Shown in pieces: positions 12,209-24,468 of a stretch of 64,000 bases of DNA. The stretch is from contig CM049309.1 in NCBI GenBank assembly GCA_026874595.1, positions 73,392,426 to 73,456,425 of the forward strand, written 5' to 3'. Numbering within the stretch: the stretch's first letter is position 1; the number at the start of each line of letters is the position of its first letter. The stretch comes from Sipunculus nudus (Eukaryota; Annelida; Sipuncula; Golfingiida; Sipunculidae). The notes beneath the pieces are model-generated. The model saw nothing but the letters and a program-made list of their open reading frames with translations. It had not been told where the DNA came from and did not search any database. Made by a program: the position numbers and the translations under genes.

Positions 12209-12291
12209 ATGAGTGCAATTGTTTGTTCCGTGAAGTCAATATCTTCCATGGCAGGTCGATTCAGCAACGGAGTGCTTAGCGAAATGGAGGG
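12209..12291 (+). CDS. First coding exon of a large plus-strand gene (alternative 5' exon)
   Basis: An ATG at 12209, directly preceded by an in-frame TAG, and a second in-frame ATG at 12248 (followed by G at +4) both read into the donor GAGGG|GTAGGA after 12291, leaving phase 2. From the second ATG the peptide is MAGRFSNGVLSEMEG. The first ATG would add 13 residues. Phase 2 matches the exon at 34978-35010, giving ...EMEG-SDIKHYIRRSG. The donor is only moderate. The exon sits in a CpG-richer promoter region next to a YY1-type site and head to head with another gene. The protein family is not recognised from this exon. Confidence 0.5.
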
Positions 12292-15130
12292 GTAGGAATA
12301 ATTTACACTTTAATCCCATGATCATGCACCTGTGATGAATTAATGTTAAACGCGTTAACAGTATTTTTGTCCCAGAAAAGTTCGGATTGAGGTCGTTCCC
12401 ATGCACGCGCAGGTTTCGCTTGGAGCCTGGTCCATTCATGAATCGCATTAGCGTTTGTGTGCCATGTGCACTGAGACGTTGTGGTGAGAATCTAACCAAA
12501 ACAACAGCAGATGTTCGGCTTAAAACACATTGACATACCAGATAGGGCTTTTAATTTTATTATATATGGTGTTATGTTGTCATATACGTGGAAAACCATT
12601 AATATTTCCTGATTGAAACCCCACGACTGCCATCATTTCTGAACGAGTTCAGCGTCATGTTCTCAAGTTAATCATGGATTCATTGTAAAGTGACGGGTCA
12701 TACTTCCACAAGTGTATCGTCCATGGATTATCCCATGTGATAACTGACCTGTAGGCAGTAGAGAAGAGTGTGTGTATTGTAGATAATGGTGATTGTTATG
12801 TGATTACACAGAAAAGCACCAGGATATGCTTTGTTCAGAGATAATTCATGGTGTCACGGTCAGTGCATGCACAACAGCTGATTATGCAGGTGCAGTACTT
12901 GGCTGGAACAGCATGGTTGATATCATTAGTTGATTACTTGAGAGACAGAAAAATTCAATTAAGTAATGAAATGAGTCAATTATTCATAGTAAAAACTTTA
13001 AGGTTAAAAATAAAGCTGTAAATAAAGCACATGTATTGGTGTGTAAAGTTCTTAATAAACTACCACTAATCAAGGCTTCATTGTTTTTTACTTTTATAAT
13101 ATTATATTGAAATATGGTCTGATATACAAACAAAAAATTAAGTGACAAAACTTTTTGTGAATCAAAGATATTCTGATGTTTATTTTCTGAATATAAAAAT
13201 ATAAATTTTCAGGTTTGCCATTTGTATTTAATTTGAGCATTTCACTTTCAAATAAATTCTAAGACTAAGTAGATAATTAAAGATATACATATCTTTGTGA
13301 TTCTGAATTCAGTTGTGTCATTCTTAACAAGCAGTGTTATGAATTCTGTAATTTTCTGTTGTATCCAAAGTATGGCACAAGTTTGTGAATTTATGCTTTG
13401 TCACCCTCACAGTTCACAGTAATGTATACAAGGAAAGTACAAAAGTGTTTGACCTGACGAATTGATTTTTTTCTGCTTTTATTTTGTTTCTTTTTATTTT
13501 TTTAAACATACACTGTAACCTAGTGAAACTTAAGTGGAGTTTTCTTGTAGTTTTATACATGCTGAATCTAATGTATTGGTGATATTCATTGGCAAAAACT
13601 CAGGGCAGATGGTCAGAGGCACCAGTTCATGCAGATTTATAGTGGTCTTTCCAAATTTCTATACAATCTACTGAAAATAAAAGAAATAAAAAGCTGGTTA
13701 ATGGCAAAACATTTTGTCAGATGTTGGTGCACCTAGTTAAATAAGACCAACATTTAGTATTTTGATTTAAAAAGTGTGTGGTTAATCAACATAGTTGAAC
13801 TAATTATATACCCCCCAGTCATAATCATAGGTATTAACTCCTAAATACTAAGATATTGTGCAGCACTTGATAAAACACAAGTACATGCTATACAGTCTAG
13901 CATTCTGTAACCTGAATTTCATTGCATAAGCTCTGTTTTCTGGAGGGATCATGTGCTCAAATATTTTTATATCCTTCCTTAGTGGTAGGTCATTAATTTC
14001 TATATACCTGACTGCAGTCTTAATTCCTAAATGCACTTTTTCTGTCTTTTGCTTCAAAAATGCAGATATTTCATTTGTCTTTATTATGATACAGTGGTTA
14101 ATACTATTCAGGCTTTTTAACTAAATGGATGACATTTTATATGATGACAAAATCATGTACTAATTCCTGTTCTGATGCATGAGAAAACATCATCATCATC
14201 CATTTCATATGTGACACCAAGATAAATTGTTTGGCAGTGTTGTTTAGCTTGTCATTGATCAAATTGATTCAACTGCACTGCAGTGATCTAATTTGTATCC
14301 ATCTTTGGGTAGAGACCTTCAAAGTTCAAGTCTTCAGATGTCACTGAGTTCCTTGGTGGAGATTTTATTTATTTCTATACTGCTATTGTACAGTGTAATA
14401 TTCACTTGGTCTAAAGTTTTCTTTTGCTCGGACTTTTGCAGTGACACAGCCCATTTTCTAAATTGTGGCCAGTCAGTTCTCCCTGCTGAAGCTAGTTAAA
14501 CTCTGTTTGAACAACTACCCAGCATTCTTTATGATGAGAAAAGATCTTTGTCTGTGCATCCAACAAAGTGGATGTGATGTGTCCTACCTTAATGGTTGTA
14601 AGTAGTAAATAACAAGGAATTTTAGTTTAATGCAGTGACAGATCACTTGTAAATTTATGAAACATTAGTGACTCTGGTGAATATATTTTGAGAGTTCTCA
14701 AGTTATATGAAACCTCTGAGGTAAGGGTCGAACCATTGTAAATTCATTTGTTAAGTATTAAGCGCCTACCAACCTGCTGCCCTCTGTGTGAGGGGTAACC
14801 ATAAGGCTGAACACATATCAATGTGCATGGCCTTCATATACTTGAGTAATTCTACATTTGTGACATGATTGGGGGGGGGGGAGCTTTAGGGTGATGCCGT
14901 GACATATCCTATTGTGCCTAGTCAAAATTTAAATCTTTAAACAAGACCTTTTTCAGTGAACCCTATATAACTTCACCAAACCTAGAGTTCAACTAGGCTG
15001 TATTTAGTCTCCTCTCCAGCCCCTGCTTCTAGGAAGTAACAGTTCACAGGGGGTGATGAGTTTATTTCATTATCTAAGTTATAGGTGGGTATGCTTTCTC
15101 TTACCACCCTCCCCCCCCCCCCTCCAATAT
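12292..15130. other. Intron-like sequence
   Basis: CpG-richer sequence continues to about 12500, including a near-palindrome GTTAAACGCGTTAAC at 12345-12359, then becomes plain AT-rich. No internal exon with a matching phase was seen. G- and C-runs occur at 14871-14882 and 15109-15122. Confidence 0.4.
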
Positions 15131-15424
15131 TACCGTATTTATTCTAATTTGGCGACCACTTAAAAATAATTAATTTTCTCAGAGGTCGAGACAATAGAGG
15201 ATATTTGAAAATTATCTTCCTGCAGAATTTGGGGTGGTCGAGATTTTAGAGGCACGCGGTTTAATAACCTTCCCTAGAGCCGCAGAGCCGCTCTGACACT
15301 CGAGTGGTCATATGAATTGAGTGATAATTTGGTCGTTTATAAGTTTGTTTTGTTAGCTAAACCGTATTTCCTACAAACGGGCTTCCAACCGTCACATGAA
15401 TTACACGGTGTCCGAAAATGATTA

Positions 15425-15646
15425 ATGAAACTGAGCTCAATCACTTTACAAAATGATCACTACTTCGCGTATAGGTACGATGACATAGACGGCAACTCAT
15501 GCAACTACCAGTTGTTTCAAGTTAACCCACCAGGCGGCGATATCGGCGGGCCGAAAAGGGACAAGCAGATAACCAAGTTGGAAGAAGACTTTATAAAAAA
15601 TAACTGCCAATTATCCGATAAATTTTATTTGCATAATCTGTTATAA
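15425..15646 (+). pseudogene. Short open frame inside the TIR element, function unknown
   Basis: A 73-codon frame beginning MKLSSITLQNDHYFAYRYDD and containing PPGGDIGGPKRDK. It has no DDE/D motif, helix-turn-helix or other family mark that I recognise. Its position inside an inverted-repeat element suggests a relic of an internal gene, or a chance frame in CpG-rich DNA. Confidence 0.2.
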
Positions 15647-15733
15647 ATATAGGAAAGTGAAGCCGTGTAAAAATATGTACGACCGGAAATGGTCCTAGCT
15701 GGCGTGCCCTCGATCGGGCCCTGTTTTGTATAC

Positions 15734-15790
15734 GCGGTCACCCATCCAAAAACTAACCGAGGTCGTTTAAACTTAACTAAGATGACCGGT
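15734..15790 (-). pseudogene. 5S rRNA-like segment inside the TIR element
   Basis: The plus strand reads GCGGTCACCCATCCAA, then ACTAACCG, then a CTTAAC word. In this order and spacing they match the reverse complement of the 3' half and internal control region of animal 5S rRNA (minus-strand TTGGATGGGTGACCGC). The flanking parts of 5S are not recognisable and the A-box region is degraded, so this is a relic or a captured piece, not a working 5S gene. It lies wholly within the element at 15131-16215. Confidence 0.55.
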
Positions 15791-16215
15791 CCAACTGTGT
15801 CACAGTTGTTTCACCGCGCGTGCTTCCCCGTACTTGGTTAATATTATTGCTCATTATCCCACGTGAATCGCACACGAGACACATGCGTACCAGGAATGGT
15901 ACACGAGTTTGCTTCGTCACGGACACCCATTTGGAACTTGAACGCTTTATCATGTTTATATATTATGAAAAACGCATCTTTGTATCTTCAAAAATTTTAT
16001 TGCAAACAAGTTTGATGTGGATGCTCAGTGTAATAAGAATCTAGTCAGATACAAACTGCGGTGCCCGTGAGAGACGGAGGCATTACACCTTAACATCGTC
16101 GACAGAAAACATCGTCGGCAGTCGCGAAATTAGAGTCATTTTAGAAATTATGCTTTCAAAATATTTTTTTGGGTCGAGAAATAAGAGGGATCGCCAAATT
16201 GGAATAAATACGGTA

Positions 16216-19200
16216 GTCGCAGTTTGACACTGGATATTTATTTATTTTTTACCTTGACCTGTTCCCAGGGCAGTTTCATCCTGTATCAAATTCTCCATTA
16301 TCACCCTGTTTTGTGTGTGTTGGTGGTGGGGGGAGGGGTGCTTCCAGTGCATGGTATTTTGCATACATCTTGATTCACTTGTTCCTAGTTTACAGTGCTT
16401 ATCTTTGGATTAAAAAGCTGAGTCATCTTGAAATAATTTTTTCATTAGTCAGCTCGGGGATATTACATTGGGCCAGTAAGATTCATTGATACTGGCAGGC
16501 TTTATCTGTATATGGGTGATGGGTTCTCAAAAAAGTTTTGTTGTTTATTGTGATAAACTAAATATATAAAAGTATGTGAGAAGGAAATATAAGATTGATG
16601 TTAAGCATCACCTTTATAATGGCTTCTTTGCATGTTAAAGTCACAGAAAATATGGTTGGAACTTCTACAACAGGACAGACATTTTGCTTGCTTGTAAAGG
16701 AATGTCCAATGTCGTTGTCAAATAGTTAATTATCTTAACTTTGTATATCCAGTGCCGTGGAAATGACATGCATGACATTGTGTTTACCAAGACCTACATT
16801 TAATTTTGTTCCACCACTGCACAGAGTTTATTCATTTGTCCATGAATAAGCTCAAAAACAGTTTTATAACCAGGCTTTAGGTGTCCTTGAAATCTTCTTA
16901 AGTAGTGTGCTGGTTTTGCCAGTAATACTTTGAGAGCAGCATATGTTCGAGTGGTATTACTTAGTTTGTAGCAAATGATGCCTGTCAGATTTGAGGCTAG
17001 GAATCCCTCAGGATGTTAGAAGTATTGATCCTTAATTTGTTTATCAGTTCCTATCTCCCTTGCCAACCATAGCACTTAGCTTTTGATGAATTTGGTTTTT
17101 TCCCTCCAGTTTTTAACTTGACCACATTTTGTGGTGTGTGATGATTGATCATGCCCCAGAGTTAGCTAACAGAAAAAAATAAAAAAGTATCACTGTGCAA
17201 CAGTATTACTTTATTGGAATCAATTTGTTAGTAAATTGAAACGTAACTGTGCTCTTTTCCACTAGGATAAGCAAATTCTTGTTGTGGTCCCTCGAAGGTT
17301 TATGTTATATCTTCCTTATCTCCGCATCACAAGGAATAATGTTGATCTACTAAGTATGAAATATTAAATAGAAGAGCAGGGGATGCTTTGCGGCTATTGA
17401 TTGGCAAGTGTAACGATGATCTGTTGCCCTGCTGTTCAAAGTGTGTGCAAACCTGCTGTGTCGTAATCAGATCCTGTCTGAACCAGAATTGGCCCTACCC
17501 TGTTGAACATTTCCTAAACACAGCAGGGGCATGATACATCCCTCCATTCAAATTATTTATAGTTGTGATATAATAGTCTCGTAAATTTTTCTGTAGAATA
17601 TCTTAGTACTTATTTATGGAAAGCATATGTGTTAGACCAAGATTTGACAGCTATTGGCTATATTGAAGACCCACCTGTGTTGAGGTGTGTCCCTCAAGGT
17701 TGTAATTAACAGGTTTAAACTGAGCCGGCAGTAATTAGTCCTGAAGAGATCTCCATATAAGCTCCCTCTGCCATTGAACAGCTGGGTCCTGAAGTCTATT
17801 TAAGCCATCCAATCATAACATGTTATCCATCATATTCTCCATCTTACAGATAAATGATCAGACTTGGCTGGAATAGCAGGTCCTGCTCTGGCTCAATGTT
17901 TGGTTTAACATAAGCTCAGGCCCGGATATGAAAGGTGGTACAATCACTCTGGCTTTATTAAGTAAGAATATTAAACTTGGTTTTTGTATTGACATCAAAG
18001 AAGGAATCGCCAAATAAAGGTAGAATGTGAAACTTTTTTTATAATGAATTCAATGAAAGAAACCACAACTTGACATCTTTGTGAGAGTTTTGAGTGCTTC
18101 CCATTCCATGAAAATGAATTCATTATTTGATAACTTTACTCAGCAGGGAGACTGCTCTTGAAGTAGTATCTGTTCACTCAGCTCAAGCTTTAAGCTGGAT
18201 ATTTGAGACTTTTTTCCCCCAAAATATATTGATACTGCAGACAGGCAGTTATTAACAACATAAAAATAAATCCTGCAGTAGGAGAGCCCTTGGGCATGTA
18301 TTTATAGTAGAAGCCTTGGTCCAAATGCTCGGAGGGAAATTCAGCTATGGGTTCTCTGGCTTAATTGCTGTTGTGTACAGGGAATATTCCCCTTATCATA
18401 CTAAAAAGATAAGCTGTTTCTCTAATTTTTTTATTTTGTTGCAAAGTTCAGGTGCGATGATTGAAAAAAAACCCATAAAAAAACAGTGATTGATTATGAA
18501 TTGATAATGATATTGCATTATGATATTGCCTCCTATGTTACTTTTTGCAGCTCATTGTAAGTAACTGTTGCCATTCTTTCACTGATCAAAACAGTGACAA
18601 TACTTCCACATTTATAAAAATTATGTAATTCTAGAACCTGCTCCTGTTGATTTGCATGACCAGGAATCATCATTTAAAGACTTGATTAATCATACTTTTA
18701 TAGTCTTGTGTACTGTAACCATACTCTTTAAGAAACAGCCATTGATAATGTAAATTCATGATTAATTTGCCATTAAAAGGTTTTACTGAACAAATGTTAT
18801 CTCTGAATGTACTGAAGTCCACTCTTTTTCAAGAATGTTAATGTAAGATTCTGCCAGATAATGGTTGCCTTAGCTGCTCCATTTTCTGGAATTGTTGTCT
18901 GTGTGCTTCCCACATTGCCATATAGAAATTAGAAACATGTTCTTGGTTTCATGATTATGGCTGGATAAAATTTGTTAGGCTGCTGAACTAATGTAGTTAA
19001 CAAATTTGTCATTGATATTCAAATACTGTCTGTGGCTGGTTAATCTGTCTAGCCAATTAAAGGCACATTTATTTCTACACACAATACTATATGTATATTT
19101 TTAACTCTGACATCATGTTTTCACAGGACGGACAACCTCCATAGTTTCCTTATCAGATGGACTTTAAAAACTTCCCAAGTCAACTGGTTGAGTTCCCAGC

Positions 19201-22200
19201 TCAACCGGATTCCCATGTACACTGTGATATATATATTGTTAAAATTTTTATCTGGTTTAGTTACAAGTGTCAGTAACATTACTGGATATATCTAATTGAT
19301 TTTGAAACCAACTAAAGTTCAACTGGCCTTATGTTGATCATAGTCATTTAATTGGGCCATCCTTTGGTAACCAAACATTTTATTTCCTATTCTCATGTGT
19401 GAAGAAAACAATTGAGATTTATAAAGAAAATACATTCATTCACTGAATTACTTGACAAATAATAATATATGAGAAGCAAGTTGGTGGAATAACATTTCAT
19501 GCTTGTGGTACTTTTTCAAACAGATTAAGCCATATTTAGGAAAATATCAAATTAAAAGCAGATAGTTGGCAATAGTCCATCTGCATGTCTTGCACCAAGT
19601 TGGCATTTAGACCATCGTGCTAGACTTGCAGATGGACTGGCCATACAGCATTAATACTTTCACACCAACACAATCATATGTACGTTAAATAAATATATTG
19701 TCATACCAGCTATCAATCAAATATTAACATTGACAATTGGTATCAGTGAAAGGGGCAAAGTTGAGAGTAAACCGGTGATAGTTATAGATGTTCTCTTTTA
19801 ATTTGAACCTTGTGGGCATCCTAGTGGCTGTTAAAAACACCTGAAGTTTTTATTCAGATTTGACATCCTTCCCTGTGATTAACTGGCCTTTTATTACTGT
19901 CCTAATTTTGTTTTACCAACAGAAATTTTGTCAGGATTTGTTACAAAAATATATGTTGATATTATTAAAATTCATATTCAGAATGTACAGTTGTGGACCC
20001 AAATTGATTTTGTGTAATTTGATAAAGCACTTTAATATTCTTTGAAAAGACTTTTAAGAAAAGCTTAATGAGATTTAGATCATGGATAATGGTGTTGTTT
20101 CTGTCATACCCCATTAAACTAAAAGTTTATGATGTATAAATGTAGACAGACGCTGAACATTTTTGACATCGCACACAGGCATGAAACCCTTTTTATCCCC
20201 ACCCAACACAGATGATCCCATTGTTTCCCAGTTTTTATCACATAAGAACATGTGAAAGTTCGGCATAGTTGACCCATATATATGTAAAATGATAAATCAA
20301 ACTGAAAGGTGTGATTTGGGGTAAATTACAGAAAAGTTTGGATGACCTCTGCATGTAAGACCTATATAGAGAAATTGGTAGAGAGCTGTACAATACCATC
20401 AGTAGGGGTACTGTTAGTATTACAGTAGTGTACAAAAGACCAATACCTGAATACCTATGGTGTCACTAAGTGCTTTTTGCAGGTTTGATCACAGGTCCTG
20501 TGGTACCAAATGAGACTGCAGCTCTGGCATTGTGTGAAGCACGAAACTACTAATGATAGTTATATACTATCACACTAGAAGCATGGTTAAAGCATAAAAG
20601 GGTAAATAATTCATCATATTAAAATTTAAATGAATCTGACAAGAGGGTTGGGTTGTCCTTAGAATAATTTGCCCATATGTGCTTGCCTGAAAAGGCATTT
20701 CAACTCAGGTGGTCACAGCTGTCACAGATAGTTACTTCTATATTCATTCATCCCGAAAAAGGTATATCTCATTACTGATGTTTACCAGTAAGTCACTGCT
20801 TTTAATTTTATGGTTGATATTCATAAGCCTAGATATTACAATTAATATATAAGTAGTATTGAAGTGAACTATTTTTGGTATGGCTTGGTAGGTAAATGTG
20901 TAGTAAATATGATACTGTTAGTAAATCATGATACTGGAAACTGTCAACTCTCTTTGTCTCAGGATCATTTACAGTGCTTAAGATTACCATTTAAAGTATA
21001 GACCACCCCCAGCACTTTATTTAAGTGTAGGTAGGTCACATGCATAAAGTCCTAAACAGTTTAAAAAACATGTGTTGATGCTTGCTGTGGCACTGTTGAT
21101 GTTTCTGCTTACAGGAGTGCAGTATCTTTTGTTCAGTAGGAGTTGCTGTCTCCCCAGTGGAAGTGTTACTCAAATCTTATCTGTCAATGAAGTGATAAAA
21201 AAAAGATGCTGTCAGCGAACTGATGCAGCTGTACTCATGTTTTGCCACCAAGGCCACTGTATGTCACCATCAATGGTGGTTCGTCACCTTTAATGTCTGC
21301 AGCCTTTCTGTTCTGTGTCATGTAAATATCATGCCTGATGTATTTCACGCTCTTACACAATAGATGTTGTTCTCACTGTCTATAAACATAATAGAAAAAT
21401 TCACTGTGCAATCAGCTTCGGAACCATGAAAGTGTGTTCTGTCTAATAAAATATACATGAAGCCCTTTAATAGTGCTGCAGCAGACATTTAACTGATATC
21501 TGCACTGGTGCAGTAACTAATGCCTTATGTATACTTACTGTTGCAGTCAATTTTTCTATGGCCTGACAGTGACAAGATTCATGAGTTATTACTTTAACTG
21601 GATACAGTTGAGACCACTACTTGCCAGCTGTTTGAAATTGGCTGGAGGTTTGTTGTAGATTCTTAAGATAAAGGATGCCCATTCAGCTCTTTCTTTTTTT
21701 GTGTTCTCCATAGTTGCTATGCAGGTTTATCTTAAGACTCCTTTTGACGTTACCTTTGGATTTTGATGCCACACAAGCCGTACTCCAGGATGGATAAAAT
21801 AGTTCAGAGATGTAGACATTGGTACTATCTAGTTCTGATAGGTTATATTAGATTGTTAAATTCAGTTTAGCTGAAGTGCCATTAGATTTCTCTTACAAAT
21901 AATGCTGAATTGGACATTGTGAATTTGTTGTCTTTATAATATAAATCAAAATCACCATGAGTATTAGTATTACAGTAACTCCCCAAGTTTATATCATACA
22001 TAAGTTTATCTATAACTTTAAAAGAAACATTCTGGCAAAATGCCACTTTGTGTTGCAGGTTTAATATCAAGCATCCAGCCTTCTGTAACTTTTTAAACAT
22101 GTCCTTGCTGGGTGAGACCTGAATCACTAATAATTGCAGAAAATGAGCACATAAGCCAGCTTAATGCACCAAAAGCAATTTAGGAGAAGGAATACAGCTT

Positions 22201-24422
22201 ACTGTTGTGTAGGTAATGGAACCCTTTCAACCTGCTAAATAAAAGATGGCACAAGAGTGGCAGGTGTCAATTAACAGCATATTGAATCCATTTGAATCCC
22301 CAGTGAGGCAGATGAAGGTTCTGCGCATTTTCACCATTCCCCTCAATTTTTATAATATTGTGAATAATAAATTGTGGGTTAACCCATATCTTTATATTTC
22401 TTAATGGTACATTCAGGCTTTTAAGTTTTTGTGCCTTTCTTATCTGATAGTTTCTCACAGAACTTTTAACAAATTAACATAAATGCCTGTTAAATTTGAA
22501 AGCTTGAGTATCAGCTTGTGTTGCCACTTATTACATAAAAAGGCCAATAATTATGAATATTTAATTATACTAAGTATACAAATTTAAGACTGCAGACTGT
22601 TAAAGCTATATTCTTTATTGTATATTTAAAACGCCGTTTCAATATCTGTTTGTGCTAGGGGTGTTGTTCTTCAAACTGTGTCATACAGAGATGCCTTCAG
22701 CTTTAAATTCACATGTACCAGTATTTATTTTGTGTTTTAGAAGCAGAGGGCATTCACTATAGTGTAACCAAATCACATATGAGAGTCTAATTGTTTTTTG
22801 TGTCAGATAGTCAGAGTTTTGACAGTGTGTGAAACTAATTTTTGGGTGTAAGAGAGTTTTTTTAACCAGCTTTCAGTTCCCAGTACCACATGGTACATTT
22901 TGATCTGCCACGGTGCATGGTATAACTACAGGCCTAATGGTACAGAACATGCAGTGCTCATCATGACATGGTCATGCTCCGTTGCATCACCTCTTCTTAT
23001 TTAAAGAGCAAATTGCAGTCAGCTTCATGTCAAGAGTTCATGGTATCACTTAAGTCTTTCATCCAAGACTCCCACTCAATGGCGTCATTTTGTTTAAGAG
23101 TTCACAGACGACTTGAGCATTAGGAGTCCATGTGCACAGGGAGGACTGACACTATCTGATTGACGCAGGTTTACAAAATCAGCCTGACTCAGCTGTGTTT
23201 CTTGTCAGTTAATAATATGCCCGGCATAAAAATATGAGATCTTTGCGATGTCTATTAATACCTGGGTTTGATAACTAATTATGCTCATGGCCACGTTTGA
23301 TGTCATGTGCCCCATACTGAACAACCTGCTGGTTACATATCCTGGGTCAACGGCAGAGGAAATTACTCACCTGTGGGAATTCACATATGGAAGTTCTTTT
23401 AAGTTGCTTTGTGGTGCTAGAATCATTTGAGGATTGTTACCACAGGAAAAGTCAAAGGAAAATACTTGTTTCATCAAATTCACCAAAAAACTGAACGATG
23501 TAAATGTTTGATCACTTCAGAGAATTTCACAAGGCCTGAGGATATTAAAGATATTTAAGTTAATGAAATCACATAGATTTTGTCAGGGTTTGGTCATTGA
23601 AGATTGAATAGTGCAGAGGATCTGAGGTGTGAAATTCTAATAGAAATTCTCCATCTCTGTGGTTGAAAAAGAGAAAGGATTTTCCTGATTGTGTTGAGAT
23701 TCGCAGACCAGCAGTTTGCAGTAGGTTGTGCTAACAGATACCATTGCTACTACTATTCAGCATCATGATATAGCACTGTAGAGGAATTTATAAGAGGTCT
23801 CGCTCAGTAGTGTGTGAATACATTGTGCCAGGTCTATACCCCTTGATATCAGTTAGAGTTGTGATGCAGTGGCGTGGTGGCAGTGTACAGTGCTAAGCCT
23901 GTTTTATGGTTCTGACCTGCTTTTTGCCAGGTTAACACAGCGAGCACCCAGGGTGGACTGACCCAAGTGACCCCCTCCCTCTGGTGTGTTCACACACAAA
24001 TCCTGGTAGAACAGATCACTAGTGTTCTAGAGAGGTGCACACACAGACTGACATCCGGTTGAGAGGTACACTTCCCTGTGTGCCCAGATCACAAACCTCC
24101 CGGGAGCTGTGATATTGTATCTGCTGGTGTGATCACAACTTAATTAAAACTTGAGGAGGGAGTGTCCCTGGTTGTGTCTATTGTTCAGCCCACATAATTG
24201 ATAACTAACCCTGTTGAGTCCTAGGGACTGGGCGATTGTCATCAGATTTTCGCCTGTGGTTATACATCATCAAACATTAAAACCAAGCGGGAAGTATTGG
24301 AGTTCTAAGTTTGCTCACAAGTTTGTGGGTACACACTGTCAACCAGGATTCTATGAGGGTTTCGGGTTGATCCATCACCAGAAAATTTAACGTGTTTCAC
24401 TTTGCCGAGAGCATCCCTGCAG
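16216..24422. other. Long intron-like stretch, no supported gene
   Basis: Ordinary AT-rich sequence with scattered chance frames. GC rises modestly from about 23900 to 24300, just upstream of the candidate exon at 24431, which could reflect an internal promoter. No mobile-element boundary was identified. Confidence 0.4.
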
Positions 24423-24430
24423 CCAGAATT

Positions 24431-24468
24431 ATGTTTATGGGAGCAGTTGATCCAGTTTTTGTGTACAG
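24431..24468 (+). CDS. Candidate alternative 5' exon (weak)
   Basis: ATG 24431 opens a 12-codon frame, MFMGAVDPVFVY, ending in phase 2 at the donor TACAG|GTAATG after 24468. Phase 2 is the phase required to join the exon at 34978, as for the exon at 12209. An acceptor-like 'atccctgcag' ends at 24422, so it could also be an internal exon beginning at 24423. The start context is poor and the peptide is too short to judge coding character. The main support is phase agreement and the strong donor. Confidence 0.27.

Larger units (their letters stand above)
15131..16215. mobile_element. TA-flanked DNA transposon-like element with terminal inverted repeats
   Basis: The left end TACCGTATTTATTCTAATTT (15131 on) and the inverted right end TACCGTATTTATTCCAATTT (from 16215 leftwards) match at 19 of 20 positions and continue GGCGA. 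The terminal TA on each side reads as a TA target duplication, the signature of Tc1/mariner/pogo-type integration. The interior is far richer in CpG than its surroundings. It holds two short plus-strand open frames (15425-15646 and 15820-16044) that show no recognisable transposase. An internal segment resembles 5S rRNA. Best read as a non-autonomous, relatively recent insertion in the first intron of the plus-strand gene. Confidence 0.75.

Noticed and set aside
21072-21293. Plus-strand 73-codon frame starting with a hydrophobic stretch
   Set aside because: The signal-like start is followed by no recognisable domain and no splice context.
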